64,000 nucleotides of DNA from JBBQWZ01 sp043788745 (GTDB taxonomy: Bacteria; Acidobacteriota; Terriglobia; Bryobacterales; Bryobacteraceae): positions 3,689-67,688 of the forward strand of contig JAYVTO010000123.1 of assembly GCA_043788745.1 (NCBI GenBank), given 5' to 3'. Position numbers and translations under genes: made by a program. The notes beneath the pieces are model-generated. The model had not been told where the DNA came from. It saw only the letters and a program-made list of their open reading frames with translations, and searched no databases. Shown piece after piece: positions 1-8,931 of the stretch; within the stretch, counting starts at the first letter, position 1, and the number at the start of each line of letters is the position of its first letter.

Positions 1-60
1 TCTCCGAAAGCCAAAGCCAAAGCCAGCAGTAGCGCCAAGCCCGAAGCCCGGAAGGGATAG
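1..60 (+). CDS. C-terminal tail of a probable antitoxin (5' end outside window)
   Basis: Frame 1 is open from the first base to a TAG at 58-60. It encodes a Lys/Ala/Ser-rich tail (SPKAKAKASSS...). It stops 19 bases before the PIN-domain gene on the same strand, which is the usual position of the antitoxin in a VapBC-like pair. The visible residues carry no diagnostic domain, so the antitoxin role is inferred from position only. A disordered, basic C-terminus is unusual for a toxin-binding tail, so it could also be an unrelated upstream gene. Confidence 0.35.
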   Translation, partial: SPKAKAKASSSAKPEARKG

Positions 61-79
61 CCGGAGAAACGCATCGATC

Positions 80-457
80 GTGACTTACCTCGATACACAC
101 GTCGCGGTTTGGCTCTATGCCGGGGACATCAAGCGCATCTCAACCGCCGCGCGCCGCGAGATCGACCGCTCGAAGTCCGTGCTTCTGTCAGCCGCCACGA
201 TCCTTGAGCTGGAGTTGCTGTATGAAATCGGGCGCATCAAAGTGCGCTCGGCCGAGATTACAGCGACGCTCTACAAAGATCTTGGAGTTCGTGTTTGCGG
301 TGTCGCGTTCGATAAGGTCGCCTTCGAGGCAGCGGATATCGGATGGACGCGCGAGCCGTTTGACCGGATGATCGTTGCCAATGCGCTGGTGCAGAAAGCG
401 TCGCTGGTGACGAAGGACGAGATGATTCGGAAGCACTGCGTCATTTCGATCTGGTAG
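80..457 (+). CDS. PIN-domain ribonuclease, VapC-type toxin
   Basis: The 125-residue protein has the size and fold signature of VapC toxins, Mg-dependent RNases of type II toxin-antitoxin systems. Acidic active-site positions are visible: Asp in the N-terminal LDTHV motif, Glu in the ILELELL helix near residue 44, Asp in EPFDRMIVA near residue 95 and Asp in VTKDE near the C-terminus. It starts with GTG at 80, shortly after an upstream ORF that ends at 60 and may be the antitoxin. An 11-base direct repeat (cgatctggtag) at 447-457 and 460-470 covers its stop codon. The family call is firm. The target RNA and toxicity cannot be read from the sequence. Confidence 0.85.
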   Translation: MTYLDTHVAVWLYAGDIKRISTAARREIDRSKSVLLSAATILELELLYEIGRIKVRSAEITATLYKDLGVRVCGVAFDKVAFEAADIGWTREPFDRMIVANALVQKASLVTKDEMIRKHCVISIW

Positions 458-568
458 CGCGATCTGGTAGCTGTTGCACGTTAGAAGCGGCTTTGTTACA
501 AATAAGCACTGGTCCGGATCCACCGCGCGGTGGAGATTCCGGATCTTTGCGTTTTGGGAAGAGGACGC

Positions 569-1951
569 GTGGAACTGCACAACGTCGACGCCGCGCTTTA
601 TAACGAGGATCTCGCTCCAGTGCCAATGGAGCGCAGATCGTGGGGCATCTACAACTACGCCTCGCTGTGGGTCGCGATGAGCGTCTGCATTCCCACCTAC
701 ATGCTCGCATCCGGTCTGATCGCGGGCGGCATGAGCTGGAAAGAAGCGATCGGCACCATTCTGCTCGGCAATCTGATTGTTCTGATTCCGATGATCCTGA
801 ACGCGCATGCGGGCACAAAGTACGGGATTCCGTTTCCGGTTTTTGTGCGCGCGTCGTTCGGGGTGCGGGGCGCCAACGTTCCGGCAGTATTGCGGGCATT
901 GGTCGCTTGCGGTTGGTTTGGTATCCAAACATGGATCGGCGGGCAGGCGATTTATTCGATGGTGCAGATTGTTTGGCCAGGTGCCGCACAACTGCCGGGC
1001 GGAATCTGGATCTGCTTCTTTTCGTTCTGGGCGCTGAATATGATCGTCATCTGGCGGGGCATCGAAACCATCAAGGTGCTCGAAAGTTTCGGAGCTCCGT
1101 TCATGCTGGTTGTCGGCTTGGCGCTGCTGTTCTGGATCACGAACAAGGCCGGCGGCTTCGGGCCGGTGCTGGAGACGCCGAGCAAGTTTAAGACCTCTTC
1201 TGAGTTCCTGCACTTCTTCATTCCCTCGCTCACCGGCATGGTGGGATTTTGGGCGACGGTCGCATTGAACATCCCCGATTTCACGCGTTACGCGAAATCG
1301 CAGAAGGCGCAGATGATCGGCCAGGCTCTGGGATTGCCGGCGGCAATGACGCTCTATTCGTTCATCGGCGTTGCCGTTACTTCGGCATCGGTCGTGCTGT
1401 TCGGAGAAGCGATCTGGGATCCAGTCAAGCTGCTGGGTCGATTCCAGGAACCGATGATCGCCTTTGTCGCGTTGATCGCCTTGCTGGTCGCAACACTGAA
1501 TACGAACGTCGCGGCGAACGTGGTCTCGCCGTCGAACGATTTCTCAAACCTCAAGCCCAGCCTCATTTCGTTTCGCACCGGAGGCCTGATTACAGGCTGC
1601 CTGGGTATTGCGATGATGCCGTGGAAACTGCTGACGGATTTCAGCTCCTATATCTTCGGCTGGCTGATTGGCTATTCCGGACTGCTGGGCCCGATCGCGG
1701 GCATTATGATTACCGACTACTTTCTGGTTCGCAGCAGCAAGCTCGAACTGGACCAACTCTATGTTCGCGGCGGCGCCTACGAATACCGGAACGGCTTCAA
1801 TCCGTGCGCAATGGTCGCGCTCGCGACCGGCATTGTGATCGCATTGGTCGGTCTTGTCGTGCCGGAACTGCGCTGGCTTTACGAGTACGCGTGGTTTGTC
1901 GGCTTCGCGGTCTCGGGCGCAGTGTACTTCGGGCTGATGCGACGGCGTTGA
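569..1951 (+). CDS. NCS1-family nucleobase/hydantoin:cation symporter
   Basis: This is a roughly 460-residue polytopic membrane protein with about 12 hydrophobic segments. The N-terminal motif NEDLAPVPMERRSWGIYNY matches the start of the nucleobase:cation symporter-1 family (uracil, allantoin and hydantoin permeases). The family imports such heterocycles with Na+ or H+. I chose the GTG at 569 because GGAAGAGG lies 4 bases upstream; a GTG at 530 would add 13 residues that do not look like the family. It is the first gene of a run of six on the same strand that encode pyrimidine or hydantoin breakdown, so uracil, thymine, dihydropyrimidine or hydantoin is the likely substrate. Confidence 0.88.
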   Translation: MELHNVDAALYNEDLAPVPMERRSWGIYNYASLWVAMSVCIPTYMLASGLIAGGMSWKEAIGTILLGNLIVLIPMILNAHAGTKYGIPFPVFVRASFGVRGANVPAVLRALVACGWFGIQTWIGGQAIYSMVQIVWPGAAQLPGGIWICFFSFWALNMIVIWRGIETIKVLESFGAPFMLVVGLALLFWITNKAGGFGPVLETPSKFKTSSEFLHFFIPSLTGMVGFWATVALNIPDFTRYAKSQKAQMIGQALGLPAAMTLYSFIGVAVTSASVVLFGEAIWDPVKLLGRFQEPMIAFVALIALLVATLNTNVAANVVSPSNDFSNLKPSLISFRTGGLITGCLGIAMMPWKLLTDFSSYIFGWLIGYSGLLGPIAGIMITDYFLVRSSKLELDQLYVRGGAYEYRNGFNPCAMVALATGIVIALVGLVVPELRWLYEYAWFVGFAVSGAVYFGLMRRR

Positions 1952-2003
1952 AAGCCCGGCGCGACATCCGTACACTCGTAGGTCTAGATCCGAGGAGGCG
2001 ACG

Positions 2004-3302
2004 TTGGCGGAAAGCAATACTCGGGAGACAGCGCTCGCGGAGCATTTGCCAGCGTTGACTCCGCAGGAAGCGGCGGTCGAGGCGAATCGCTGCCTGTTCT
2101 GCTACGACGCGCCTTGCACGCACGCATGCCCCACGCACATCGATGTGCCGCGATTCATCAAGAAGATCGCGACGGGCAACCTGATCGGCTCCGCGAAGAC
2201 GATTCTCGAAGCAAATCTTCTCGGCGCAACGTGCGCGCGCGTTTGCCCCGTCGAAGAGTTGTGCGTCGGCGCGTGCGTACTGGGCGCCGAGCACAAGCCG
2301 ATCGCCATCGGACGGCTGCAACGCTTTAGCACCGATCAGGTGGAAGGCAAAGATATCTTCTCGCCGGGGCCGGCTACGGGCAAGAAAATTGCCGTGATCG
2401 GCGCGGGCCCGGCGGGGCTTTCCTGCGCCGGGCAGCTGGCCAGGCTGGGCCATGCGGTGACCATCTACGAGAAGCGGGCTCTGGGCGGCGGACTCTCGAC
2501 CTATGGCATCATCGCGCTCCGCGAGCCCGTCGACGCGTCATTGCGCGAAGTCGACATGATTCGGCGCTTGGGCGTCGGGATCGAATACGGCCGCGAACTC
2601 GGACGCGATCTCGAACTGACAACGCTTCGTGCCGGCTTCGACGCTGTCTTTATCGGCGCGGGGCTTGGATCGACACCGGCGATGGAGATCGAAGGCGAAG
2701 AGCATGTGCTCGACGGCCTGGCCTACATCGAGGAAAGCAAGGTGGCTCTCGATACGATGCGTGTGGGCAGGAGCGTCGTCGTGGTGGGAGCGGGGAACAC
2801 AGCCATCGACTGCGCGACCATCGCGCGGCGGCTGGGTGCGGAACACGTGACGATGGTCTACCGCCGCACGGAACGCGAGATGACCGCCTACAAACACGAG
2901 CGCGATTTTGTGCGACTCGAAGGCGTTGCCATCGAATTTCTGATGCAACCGGTGCGCGTTCTTGCCATCGACGGCGCAGTCACCGGGCTCGAATGCGTCC
3001 GCATGAAATTGGGAGCGCCCGATGCGTCAGGCCGCCGGGCACCGCGTCCGATCGCGGGCTCGGAGGTTATACTTGACGCGGATCAGATCGTGAAAGCGAT
3101 CGGGCAGGTGAAGCATCCGCTCGGAGAGCTTGCCACGCGCAACGGATTCATCGCCGTGAACGATGCGTTTGAAACGAGTCTTCCCGGAGTCTATAGCGGC
3201 GGCGACTGCATCCGCGCGACGGGATCGGCGTCGACCGTGATGGCCGTGCAGGACGGCAAACTTGCCGCGCAATCGATCCACAGGAGCCTGACGCATGACT
3301 GA
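2004..3302 (+). CDS. preT: NAD-dependent dihydropyrimidine dehydrogenase subunit PreT
   Basis: The 432-residue protein is the FAD/NAD(P)-binding and Fe-S subunit that passes electrons to PreA for reduction of uracil or thymine to the dihydro form. The N-terminus carries a Cys cluster (CLFCYDAPCTHACP near residues 30-43, then CARVCPVEELCVGAC) as in the GltD/DPYD family. Two Rossmann motifs follow: GAGPAGLS near 135 for FAD and GAGNTAIDC near 270 for NAD(P)H. The TTG start at 2004 is preceded by GAGGAGG with good spacing. The last 8 bases overlap preA, implying translational coupling. Glutamate synthase small subunits look similar, but the adjacent preA settles the call. Confidence 0.9.
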   Translation: MAESNTRETALAEHLPALTPQEAAVEANRCLFCYDAPCTHACPTHIDVPRFIKKIATGNLIGSAKTILEANLLGATCARVCPVEELCVGACVLGAEHKPIAIGRLQRFSTDQVEGKDIFSPGPATGKKIAVIGAGPAGLSCAGQLARLGHAVTIYEKRALGGGLSTYGIIALREPVDASLREVDMIRRLGVGIEYGRELGRDLELTTLRAGFDAVFIGAGLGSTPAMEIEGEEHVLDGLAYIEESKVALDTMRVGRSVVVVGAGNTAIDCATIARRLGAEHVTMVYRRTEREMTAYKHERDFVRLEGVAIEFLMQPVRVLAIDGAVTGLECVRMKLGAPDASGRRAPRPIAGSEVILDADQIVKAIGQVKHPLGELATRNGFIAVNDAFETSLPGVYSGGDCIRATGSASTVMAVQDGKLAAQSIHRSLTHD

Positions 3303-4590
3303 TCTCAGTATTCGCTTCGCGGGCATTCGCTCGCCGAATCCCTTCTGGCTGGCTTCGGCGCCGCCATCTAACTCCGGGGCGCAAGTGCACAAAGCGTTCG
3401 AGGCGGGCTGGGGCGGCGCGGTTTGGAAGACGATCGGACCTCCGGTCCTCAACGTCTCGAATCGCTATGGTGCCTGGCACTACGGCGGGCAGAAGATGCT
3501 AGCGATCAACAACGTCGAACTGATCTCAGACCGGCCTCTCGAAGTAAACCTGCGAGAGATCGCAGAGGTGAAGCGGGCGTGGCCGGATCGAGCGGTGATC
3601 GCGTCGGCGATGGTCGAGTCGAATCGCGAAGCATGGCACGACATCATCCGGCGCATCGTCGATACGGGCGCGGACGGCATCGAGTTGAACTACGGGTGTC
3701 CGCACGGCATGAGCGAACGCGGCATGGGCAGCGCCGTCGGGCAGGTGCCGGAGTACTGCGAAGAGATCACGGGTTGGGTGATGGAGATCGCGACGATCCC
3801 CGTGATCGTAAAGCTCACGCCGAACGTCACCAACATCGCAACGCCCGCGCGCGCGGCGTTGAAGGCGGGCGCGAACGCACTTTCGTTGATCAATACAATC
3901 AATTCGATCGTCGGAGTCGATCTCGACACCTTGGAACTGACGCCGAGCATCGGCGGCAAAGGCGGCCACGGCGGTCTGGCTGGTCCGGCCGTAAAGCCCA
4001 TTGCACTGAATATGCTTTCGGCGCTCTGCGCGGATCCGATTGTGTCGGCGTCGCGATTGCCGATCTCGGGCATGGGCGGCATCTCGACATGGCAGGACGC
4101 AGCGGAGTTCCTGCTGCTCGGCGCAAGCAGCTTACAGGTATGCACCGCCGTGATGCACTATGGCTTCCGCATTATCGAAGACCTGTGCGACGGCCTTTCG
4201 AATTGGATGGACGCGAAGGGATTTGCATCCATCGATCAGGTTGTGAGTCAGAGTCTCGGGCGCGTCTCCGAATTTCAGCACTTTGATCTCGCCTTTCGCG
4301 CCGTAGCGCGGATCGACCAGGCGAAGTGCATCCGCTGCAACCTCTGCTACGTGGCCTGTAACGACACGGCGCACCAGTGCATCGACTTGATCGACACAGC
4401 CGGCCACGTGGTTGCGCCGCATTCCTACGACGTGCGCGACAACGGCAAACAGACCGCTCTTGCCGCCAGACCAAGTGTGCAGGTCCGCGAAAAAGATTGC
4501 GTCGGCTGCCGCCTTTGCTTCAACGTGTGTCCGGTGGACCATTGCATCGCGATGGTCGAGGAGCCATCGGGGCGCGACTCCGTTACGTAG
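3295..4590 (+). CDS. preA: NAD-dependent dihydropyrimidine dehydrogenase subunit PreA, ending at an in-frame amber codon
   Basis: This is the catalytic FMN-containing, dihydroorotate-dehydrogenase-like subunit that reduces uracil or thymine. The barrel has NYGCPHGMSERGMGSA near residue 140, as in the pyrimidine-binding loop of the DPYD family. Two C-terminal 4Fe-4S motifs are intact: CIRCNLCYVAC near 345 and CVGCRLCFNVCP near 403. The ORF ends at TAG 4588-4590 right after GRDSVT. The same frame continues without a stop to 4680 and ends in HGIDIH, which looks like the normal C-terminus of the family, where a Trp follows SVT. A TGG-to-TAG change would explain this. As written the product has 431 residues instead of about 461. 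Confidence 0.9.
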   Translation: MTDLSIRFAGIRSPNPFWLASAPPSNSGAQVHKAFEAGWGGAVWKTIGPPVLNVSNRYGAWHYGGQKMLAINNVELISDRPLEVNLREIAEVKRAWPDRAVIASAMVESNREAWHDIIRRIVDTGADGIELNYGCPHGMSERGMGSAVGQVPEYCEEITGWVMEIATIPVIVKLTPNVTNIATPARAALKAGANALSLINTINSIVGVDLDTLELTPSIGGKGGHGGLAGPAVKPIALNMLSALCADPIVSASRLPISGMGGISTWQDAAEFLLLGASSLQVCTAVMHYGFRIIEDLCDGLSNWMDAKGFASIDQVVSQSLGRVSEFQHFDLAFRAVARIDQAKCIRCNLCYVACNDTAHQCIDLIDTAGHVVAPHSYDVRDNGKQTALAARPSVQVREKDCVGCRLCFNVCPVDHCIAMVEEPSGRDSVT

Positions 4591-4680
4591 GCTGAGATCT
4601 GCCGCGACGACCGCGGAATCACTGAGGACTGGGCGAAGATGAAGGCGTATCGCGACAAGCACGGCATCGACATTCACTGA
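4588..4680 (+). other. In-frame continuation of preA behind the TAG codon
   Basis: Codons 4591-4677 are in the same frame as preA. They read AEICRDDRGITEDWAKMKAY and end in RDKHGIDIH followed by TGA. From memory of the family, PreA proteins end in a similar EDW..MK.YR..HGI.IH tail after SVTW. The segment has no start codon with a ribosome binding site and is best explained as the separated tail of PreA. Whether the TAG is a real nonsense mutation, a suppressed codon or a sequencing error cannot be told from this window. Confidence 0.75.
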
Positions 4681-4702
4681 TCCTGCCTGTAGAGGAATCA
4701 CC

Positions 4703-6082
4703 ATGCCACTACTCATCAAGAACGGCGACATCGTTACGGCGGACTCGCGCTATCGCGCCGACATCTACGCCGAGAGCGATACAATCACGCGAATCGGCCG
4801 CGATCTCGATACGCCTCCTGGCACCGAGGTACTCGACGCGGCAGGCAAATTTATTTTTCCCGGCTTCATCGATCCTCACGTGCACATCTATCTCCCGTTC
4901 ATGTCGACGTTCGCGAAGGATACCCATGAGACGGGCAGCATCGCGGCACTGATCGGCGGCACGACCACCTACATCGAGATGTGCTGCCCGAATCGTAACG
5001 AAGACGCGCTCGCCGGATACCACCTGTGGAAGTCGAAGGCCGAGGGCCATAGCGCCTGCGACTATTCGTTTCACATGGCGGTGACGAAGTTCGAGGCGGA
5101 GACCGAATCGCAGATCACCGAGATCGTGCGCGACGGCATCGCATCGTTCAAGATCTTTCTCGCGTATCAGAACTTCTTTGGCGTTGAGGATCGCGAGATG
5201 TATCCCACGATGATGCTGGCGAAGAAGCTGGGTGCGATCGTGACGGCGCACTGCGAGAACGCAGAACTGGTTGGCCAGCTTCAACAACGCCTGCTCGCTG
5301 AAGGCAAGACGGGCCCGGAATGGCACGAGCCGAGCCGTCCGGAGTCTGTCGAGGCAGAGGGTACGGGGCGATTTGCGACATTTCTTCAGAACACCGGCGC
5401 TGCCGGATACGTCGTGCATCTTTCGTGCGAACCGGCGTTGCGTGCGGCGATGGCCGCGAAGACGCGCGGCACGCGCATCTGGATCGAGTCTGTCATTCCT
5501 CACTTCCTGCTCGACAAAACCTACGCCGAGAGGGCGGGTGTGGAAGGGATGAAGCACGTGATGTCGCCGCCGCTTCGCGCCAGGCACAATCAGGACGCGC
5601 TATGGAATGCGCTATCGCAAGGCTTCATCGACACCGTCGGCACGGACCATTGCCCCTTCGACGTCGCGCAAAAACAAATGGGCGCAGACGCGTTTACGTC
5701 GATCCCGAACGGTATACCGGCCATCGAGGATCGCGTGAATCTGCTCTACACGTACGGCGTGAGGCGCGGCTCGCTCGATCTGCACCGCTTTGTCGACGCC
5801 GCCAGCACGAGGGCCGCGCAGATCTTCGGGTTGTTTCCCCGCAAGGGTACGATTGCGGTGGGCAGCGATGCGGATCTTGTTGTGTACGACCCGAACGCGA
5901 AGAGTATGATTTCGGTTCGCACGCAGCACGTCAACAATGACTACAACGGCTTTGAGGGAATGGAAATCGACGGACGTCCAACCGCTGTCACGGTCCGCGG
6001 GAAAGTGCAAGTCAAGGACGGCATATTCGTTGGCGAACGCGGGCGAGGCCGGATGCTGAAACGCGATCCGCAGTATTTCTAA
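4703..6082 (+). CDS. hydA: Dihydropyrimidinase / D-hydantoinase
   Basis: The 459-residue length is normal for this amidohydrolase. It opens the ring of dihydrouracil, dihydrothymine or 5-substituted hydantoins to N-carbamoyl products. Zinc-site features are visible: FIDPHVHI near residue 60, the probable carboxylated Lys in ASFKIFLAYQ near 150, TAHCEN near 185, HLSC near 237 and GTDHCPF near 315. The ATG at 4703 follows an AGAGGA motif. It lies between preA and an N-carbamoyl amidohydrolase, the order expected for the reductive pyrimidine pathway. Substrate preference (pyrimidine or hydantoin) cannot be assigned from sequence alone. Confidence 0.92.
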   Translation: MPLLIKNGDIVTADSRYRADIYAESDTITRIGRDLDTPPGTEVLDAAGKFIFPGFIDPHVHIYLPFMSTFAKDTHETGSIAALIGGTTTYIEMCCPNRNEDALAGYHLWKSKAEGHSACDYSFHMAVTKFEAETESQITEIVRDGIASFKIFLAYQNFFGVEDREMYPTMMLAKKLGAIVTAHCENAELVGQLQQRLLAEGKTGPEWHEPSRPESVEAEGTGRFATFLQNTGAAGYVVHLSCEPALRAAMAAKTRGTRIWIESVIPHFLLDKTYAERAGVEGMKHVMSPPLRARHNQDALWNALSQGFIDTVGTDHCPFDVAQKQMGADAFTSIPNGIPAIEDRVNLLYTYGVRRGSLDLHRFVDAASTRAAQIFGLFPRKGTIAVGSDADLVVYDPNAKSMISVRTQHVNNDYNGFEGMEIDGRPTAVTVRGKVQVKDGIFVGERGRGRMLKRDPQYF

Positions 6083-6094
6083 AGGGCTTCTGAC

Positions 6095-7336
6095 ATGGTG
6101 AATCCGAGACGAACGATCGACGAACTGAAAGAACTGCGCGCGCTGACTGGAGACGCAAACGGCGCACAGCGCGTGGCGTGGACGGACATGTGGTTGAAGG
6201 CGCGGGAGTGGTTCACCTCCAAACTTGTTGGGTTGCCCGTCGAGCAACACACCGATCCTGCCGGTAATCGCTGGGTCACCTTGCGCGGCGAATCGGAGAA
6301 GGCGCTCCTTCTCGGAGGCCACATCGATTCGATCCCGAACGGCGGATGGCTCGATGGCTGTCTGGACCTGATGGCGGCGCTGGAAGTCTTGCGGAGCTTC
6401 CATGCGAAGTACAACGGAAAACCGCCGCTGACGATCCGGGTTGTCGATTGGGCTGACGAAGAAGGCGCGCGCTTTGGGCGCAGCCTGCTGGGCTCGTCGG
6501 CCTTCGCCGCAACGCATTCGATCGATGCCGATCGCGGCCGCATGGACAAAGACGGCATCCGGCTCGAAGATGCCCTACGCCGCTGCGGCATCGAGATCGA
6601 TCAATTTCCGGAAGCGGCCGCGGAACAGAAAAACGCCGCTGCTTATCTCGAGCTGCACATTGAGCAGGGCCCGGTGCTTGAAAGCATGGGGCTGCCGTTG
6701 GGGGTAGTGCTCGGGACAAAAGGCGTCGAGCGCCACGCGATTAACTTTCACGGGCAAGAGGCGCATTCCGGTTCGACGCCGATGGGCGTGCGGCGCGACG
6801 CACTGGCGGCGGCCGCGAAGCTGGCGCTAGAGATCCGGCTGATTGCGAAGAAGCATCCAGACGCCGTCTGCACCATGGGCAGCGTCAAGACGTTTCCCGG
6901 CATCGTCACCGCCGTAGTCGGACGCTGCGAGACGACGCTCGATCAGCGCGATCTCAGTGCGCCCGTGCTGGCACAGATGTTCCGTGAAGCACGCGAGGCG
7001 AGCGAACGGTTTGCCGCGGAAGAAAAGTGCACCGTCGAGTGGTCGCGCATTTGGAATATCGAGCCGGTGCCGTTCCATCCGAAGTTGATTGCGTTGTGCG
7101 GCGAGGCGATTCTGGAGACGGCAGGCGCCGTGCATCGGCTGCCATCGGGCCCACTACACGACGCGGCCGAGGTGGCTCGCGCGGCGATCCCGACGGTGAT
7201 GATGTTTGTGCAGTCGCTGAAAGGTATCAGTCACAATAAGATCGAAGACACGAGCGAGGACCATTTAGAGATGGCAGTGCGCGCGATGGATCTGCTGGCT
7301 GCAAAGACGGCGGCGTGGATCCTGGAAGAGGTATGA
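6095..7336 (+). CDS. M20-family N-carbamoyl amidohydrolase (beta-ureidopropionase / N-carbamoyl-L-amino acid hydrolase type)
   Basis: The 413-residue protein belongs to the AmaB/HyuC/allantoate amidohydrolase branch of the M20 metallopeptidases. It hydrolyses N-carbamoyl-beta-alanine or N-carbamoyl amino acids to the amine, CO2 and ammonia. Metal-site motifs are GGHIDSIPNGGWLDG near residue 70, the DEEGARF motif near 121 and HIEQGPVLE near 187. The gene starts 12 bases after the dihydropyrimidinase and its stop overlaps the region of the next start (ATGA at 7333). With preT-preA and the dihydropyrimidinase it completes the three reductive steps from uracil to beta-alanine. Confidence 0.9.
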   Translation: MVNPRRTIDELKELRALTGDANGAQRVAWTDMWLKAREWFTSKLVGLPVEQHTDPAGNRWVTLRGESEKALLLGGHIDSIPNGGWLDGCLDLMAALEVLRSFHAKYNGKPPLTIRVVDWADEEGARFGRSLLGSSAFAATHSIDADRGRMDKDGIRLEDALRRCGIEIDQFPEAAAEQKNAAAYLELHIEQGPVLESMGLPLGVVLGTKGVERHAINFHGQEAHSGSTPMGVRRDALAAAAKLALEIRLIAKKHPDAVCTMGSVKTFPGIVTAVVGRCETTLDQRDLSAPVLAQMFREAREASERFAAEEKCTVEWSRIWNIEPVPFHPKLIALCGEAILETAGAVHRLPSGPLHDAAEVARAAIPTVMMFVQSLKGISHNKIEDTSEDHLEMAVRAMDLLAAKTAAWILEEV

Positions 7337-7338
7337 CC

Positions 7339-8856
7339 ATGACTTTTGAAGAGACTGCTACAGCGGTTCGTAGCGTGAACCATTGGATTGGGGGCAAAGC
7401 CGTCGCTTCCACCTCAGGTCGAACCGCTACCGTTTGGAATCCGGCAACCGGACAGCCGCAGGCCAACGTCGAGCTGGCGGACGCGAAGGATGTGGATCTC
7501 GCCGTCGCCACAGCGAAGCAGGCATTCCCGGCGTGGCGCGAAACTCCGCTCTCGCGGCGCGCCGAGATCATGTTCAAGGTCCGTGAGTTGATCGACGCCA
7601 ACCGCCGCACGATCGCCGAGTTCCTGACGCTCGAACATGGCAAAGTCATTTCAGACGCCATGGGCGAGGTCGCGCGCGGGCTCGAGAACGTAGAGTTTGC
7701 GTGCGGCATCCCGCACCTTCTGAAGGGCGGTTATTCCGAGCAGGCCAGCCGCGGCGTTGACGTCTATCAGATCCGGCAGCCGCTCGGCGTTGTAGCCGGC
7801 ATCACGCCATTCAACTTTCCGGCCATGGTCCCGATGTGGATGTTCGCCAATGCGATCACGTGCGGCAATACGTTCATCTTGAAACCCTCGGAGCGCGATC
7901 CTTCGGTCAGCTTGTATCTCGCGGAGTTGCTGCGGAAAGCAGGCGTTCCGGATGGCGTGTTCAACGTACTGCAAGGCGATAAGGTCGCGGTGGACCGGTT
8001 GCTCGAACACCCCGACGTAAAGGCAATCTCCTTCGTTGGCTCGACGCCGATCGCGAGATACATCTACGAAACGGGAACGAGGTTCGGCAAGCGGGTGCAG
8101 GCCCTCGGCGGGGCCAAGAATCACATGCTCGTGCTGCCCGATGCCGATATCGGTATGGCCGCGGATGCTGCCGTGTCAGCGGCCTACGGCTCAGCGGGCG
8201 AGCGCTGCATGGCGATCTCCGTTGTGGTCGCCGTCGGCAACGTCGCCGATCCGCTCATCGAAGCCATCTGCGAGCGGACCGCCAAGATCAAGGTCGGGCC
8301 TGGGATGGAAGACGGCAACGAGATGGGTCCGCTGATTACGCGTGAGCATCGCGATCGGGTGGCATCGTACGTCGCGAATGCAGCCAGTGAAGGCGCGACG
8401 GTCCGCATGGATGGACGCAGCGATCCGTCATCGGCGCGGGACGGGTTTTTTCTGGGCGCGTCGCTGCTCGACAACGTGACGCCGGGCATGCGCTGCTACG
8501 ACGACGAAATCTTTGGGCCAGTGCTCGGCGTTGTGCGAGTCGCGACCTACGACGAAGGCCTTCGCATCATCCAGGAACACCCTTACGGAAACGGAGTGGC
8601 GATCTTCACACGCGATGGCGGAGTGGCAAGGCAGTTCCAGTTCGAGGTCGACGCGGGGATGGTCGGTATCAACGTGCCGATTCCCGTCCCGGTGTCGTAC
8701 TACAGCTTCGGCGGGTGGAAGGCGTCGCTGTTCGGCGACCTTCACATGTACGGCCCCGAGGGCGTGCAGTTCTACACGCGCAGCAAAGTCGTAACAAGCC
8801 GCTGGCCGGATCCAAGTACAAGCGTGGTGGATCTCGGGTTCCCGCAGATGCGATAG
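7339..8856 (+). CDS. mmsA: CoA-acylating methylmalonate-semialdehyde dehydrogenase
   Basis: The protein is about 505 residues long and belongs to the aldehyde dehydrogenase superfamily, MmsA/IolA branch. It converts malonate or methylmalonate semialdehyde to acetyl- or propionyl-CoA. The catalytic Cys is in GERCMAIS near residue 290, and the NAD fold is marked by AGITPFNFPAMVP. In this operon it would handle the semialdehydes formed from beta-alanine or 3-aminoisobutyrate, although no beta-alanine transaminase is present in the window. The ATG at 7339 has GGAAGAGG 7 bases upstream; the ATG at 7333 would overlap the previous stop (ATGA) but is only one base from the Shine-Dalgarno. Confidence 0.92.
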   Translation: MTFEETATAVRSVNHWIGGKAVASTSGRTATVWNPATGQPQANVELADAKDVDLAVATAKQAFPAWRETPLSRRAEIMFKVRELIDANRRTIAEFLTLEHGKVISDAMGEVARGLENVEFACGIPHLLKGGYSEQASRGVDVYQIRQPLGVVAGITPFNFPAMVPMWMFANAITCGNTFILKPSERDPSVSLYLAELLRKAGVPDGVFNVLQGDKVAVDRLLEHPDVKAISFVGSTPIARYIYETGTRFGKRVQALGGAKNHMLVLPDADIGMAADAAVSAAYGSAGERCMAISVVVAVGNVADPLIEAICERTAKIKVGPGMEDGNEMGPLITREHRDRVASYVANAASEGATVRMDGRSDPSSARDGFFLGASLLDNVTPGMRCYDDEIFGPVLGVVRVATYDEGLRIIQEHPYGNGVAIFTRDGGVARQFQFEVDAGMVGINVPIPVPVSYYSFGGWKASLFGDLHMYGPEGVQFYTRSKVVTSRWPDPSTSVVDLGFPQMR

Positions 8857-8870
8857 CATCTGCCAACGAA

Positions 8871-8907
8871 ATCGCGTCATCACCAGTGCAAGTGGTGATG
8901 ACGCGAT
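8871..8907. terminator. Perfect 15-bp inverted repeat between convergent genes
   Basis: The arms at 8871-8885 (atcgcgtcatcacca) and 8893-8907 are exact reverse complements around a 7-base loop. The repeat lies 14 bases after the mmsA stop and 24 bases before the stop of the opposing DUF1223 gene. The position suggests a bidirectional terminator. No long T-run follows on either strand, so a purely intrinsic mechanism is uncertain. Confidence 0.65.
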
Positions 8908-8931
8908 GTTGTTAGAGGGGCGCGATGTTGC

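Noticed and set aside
188..1213. 341-codon ORF on the minus strand
   Set aside because: It is antisense to the PIN and NCS1 genes, has Arg/His/Asp-rich shadow composition and no domain.
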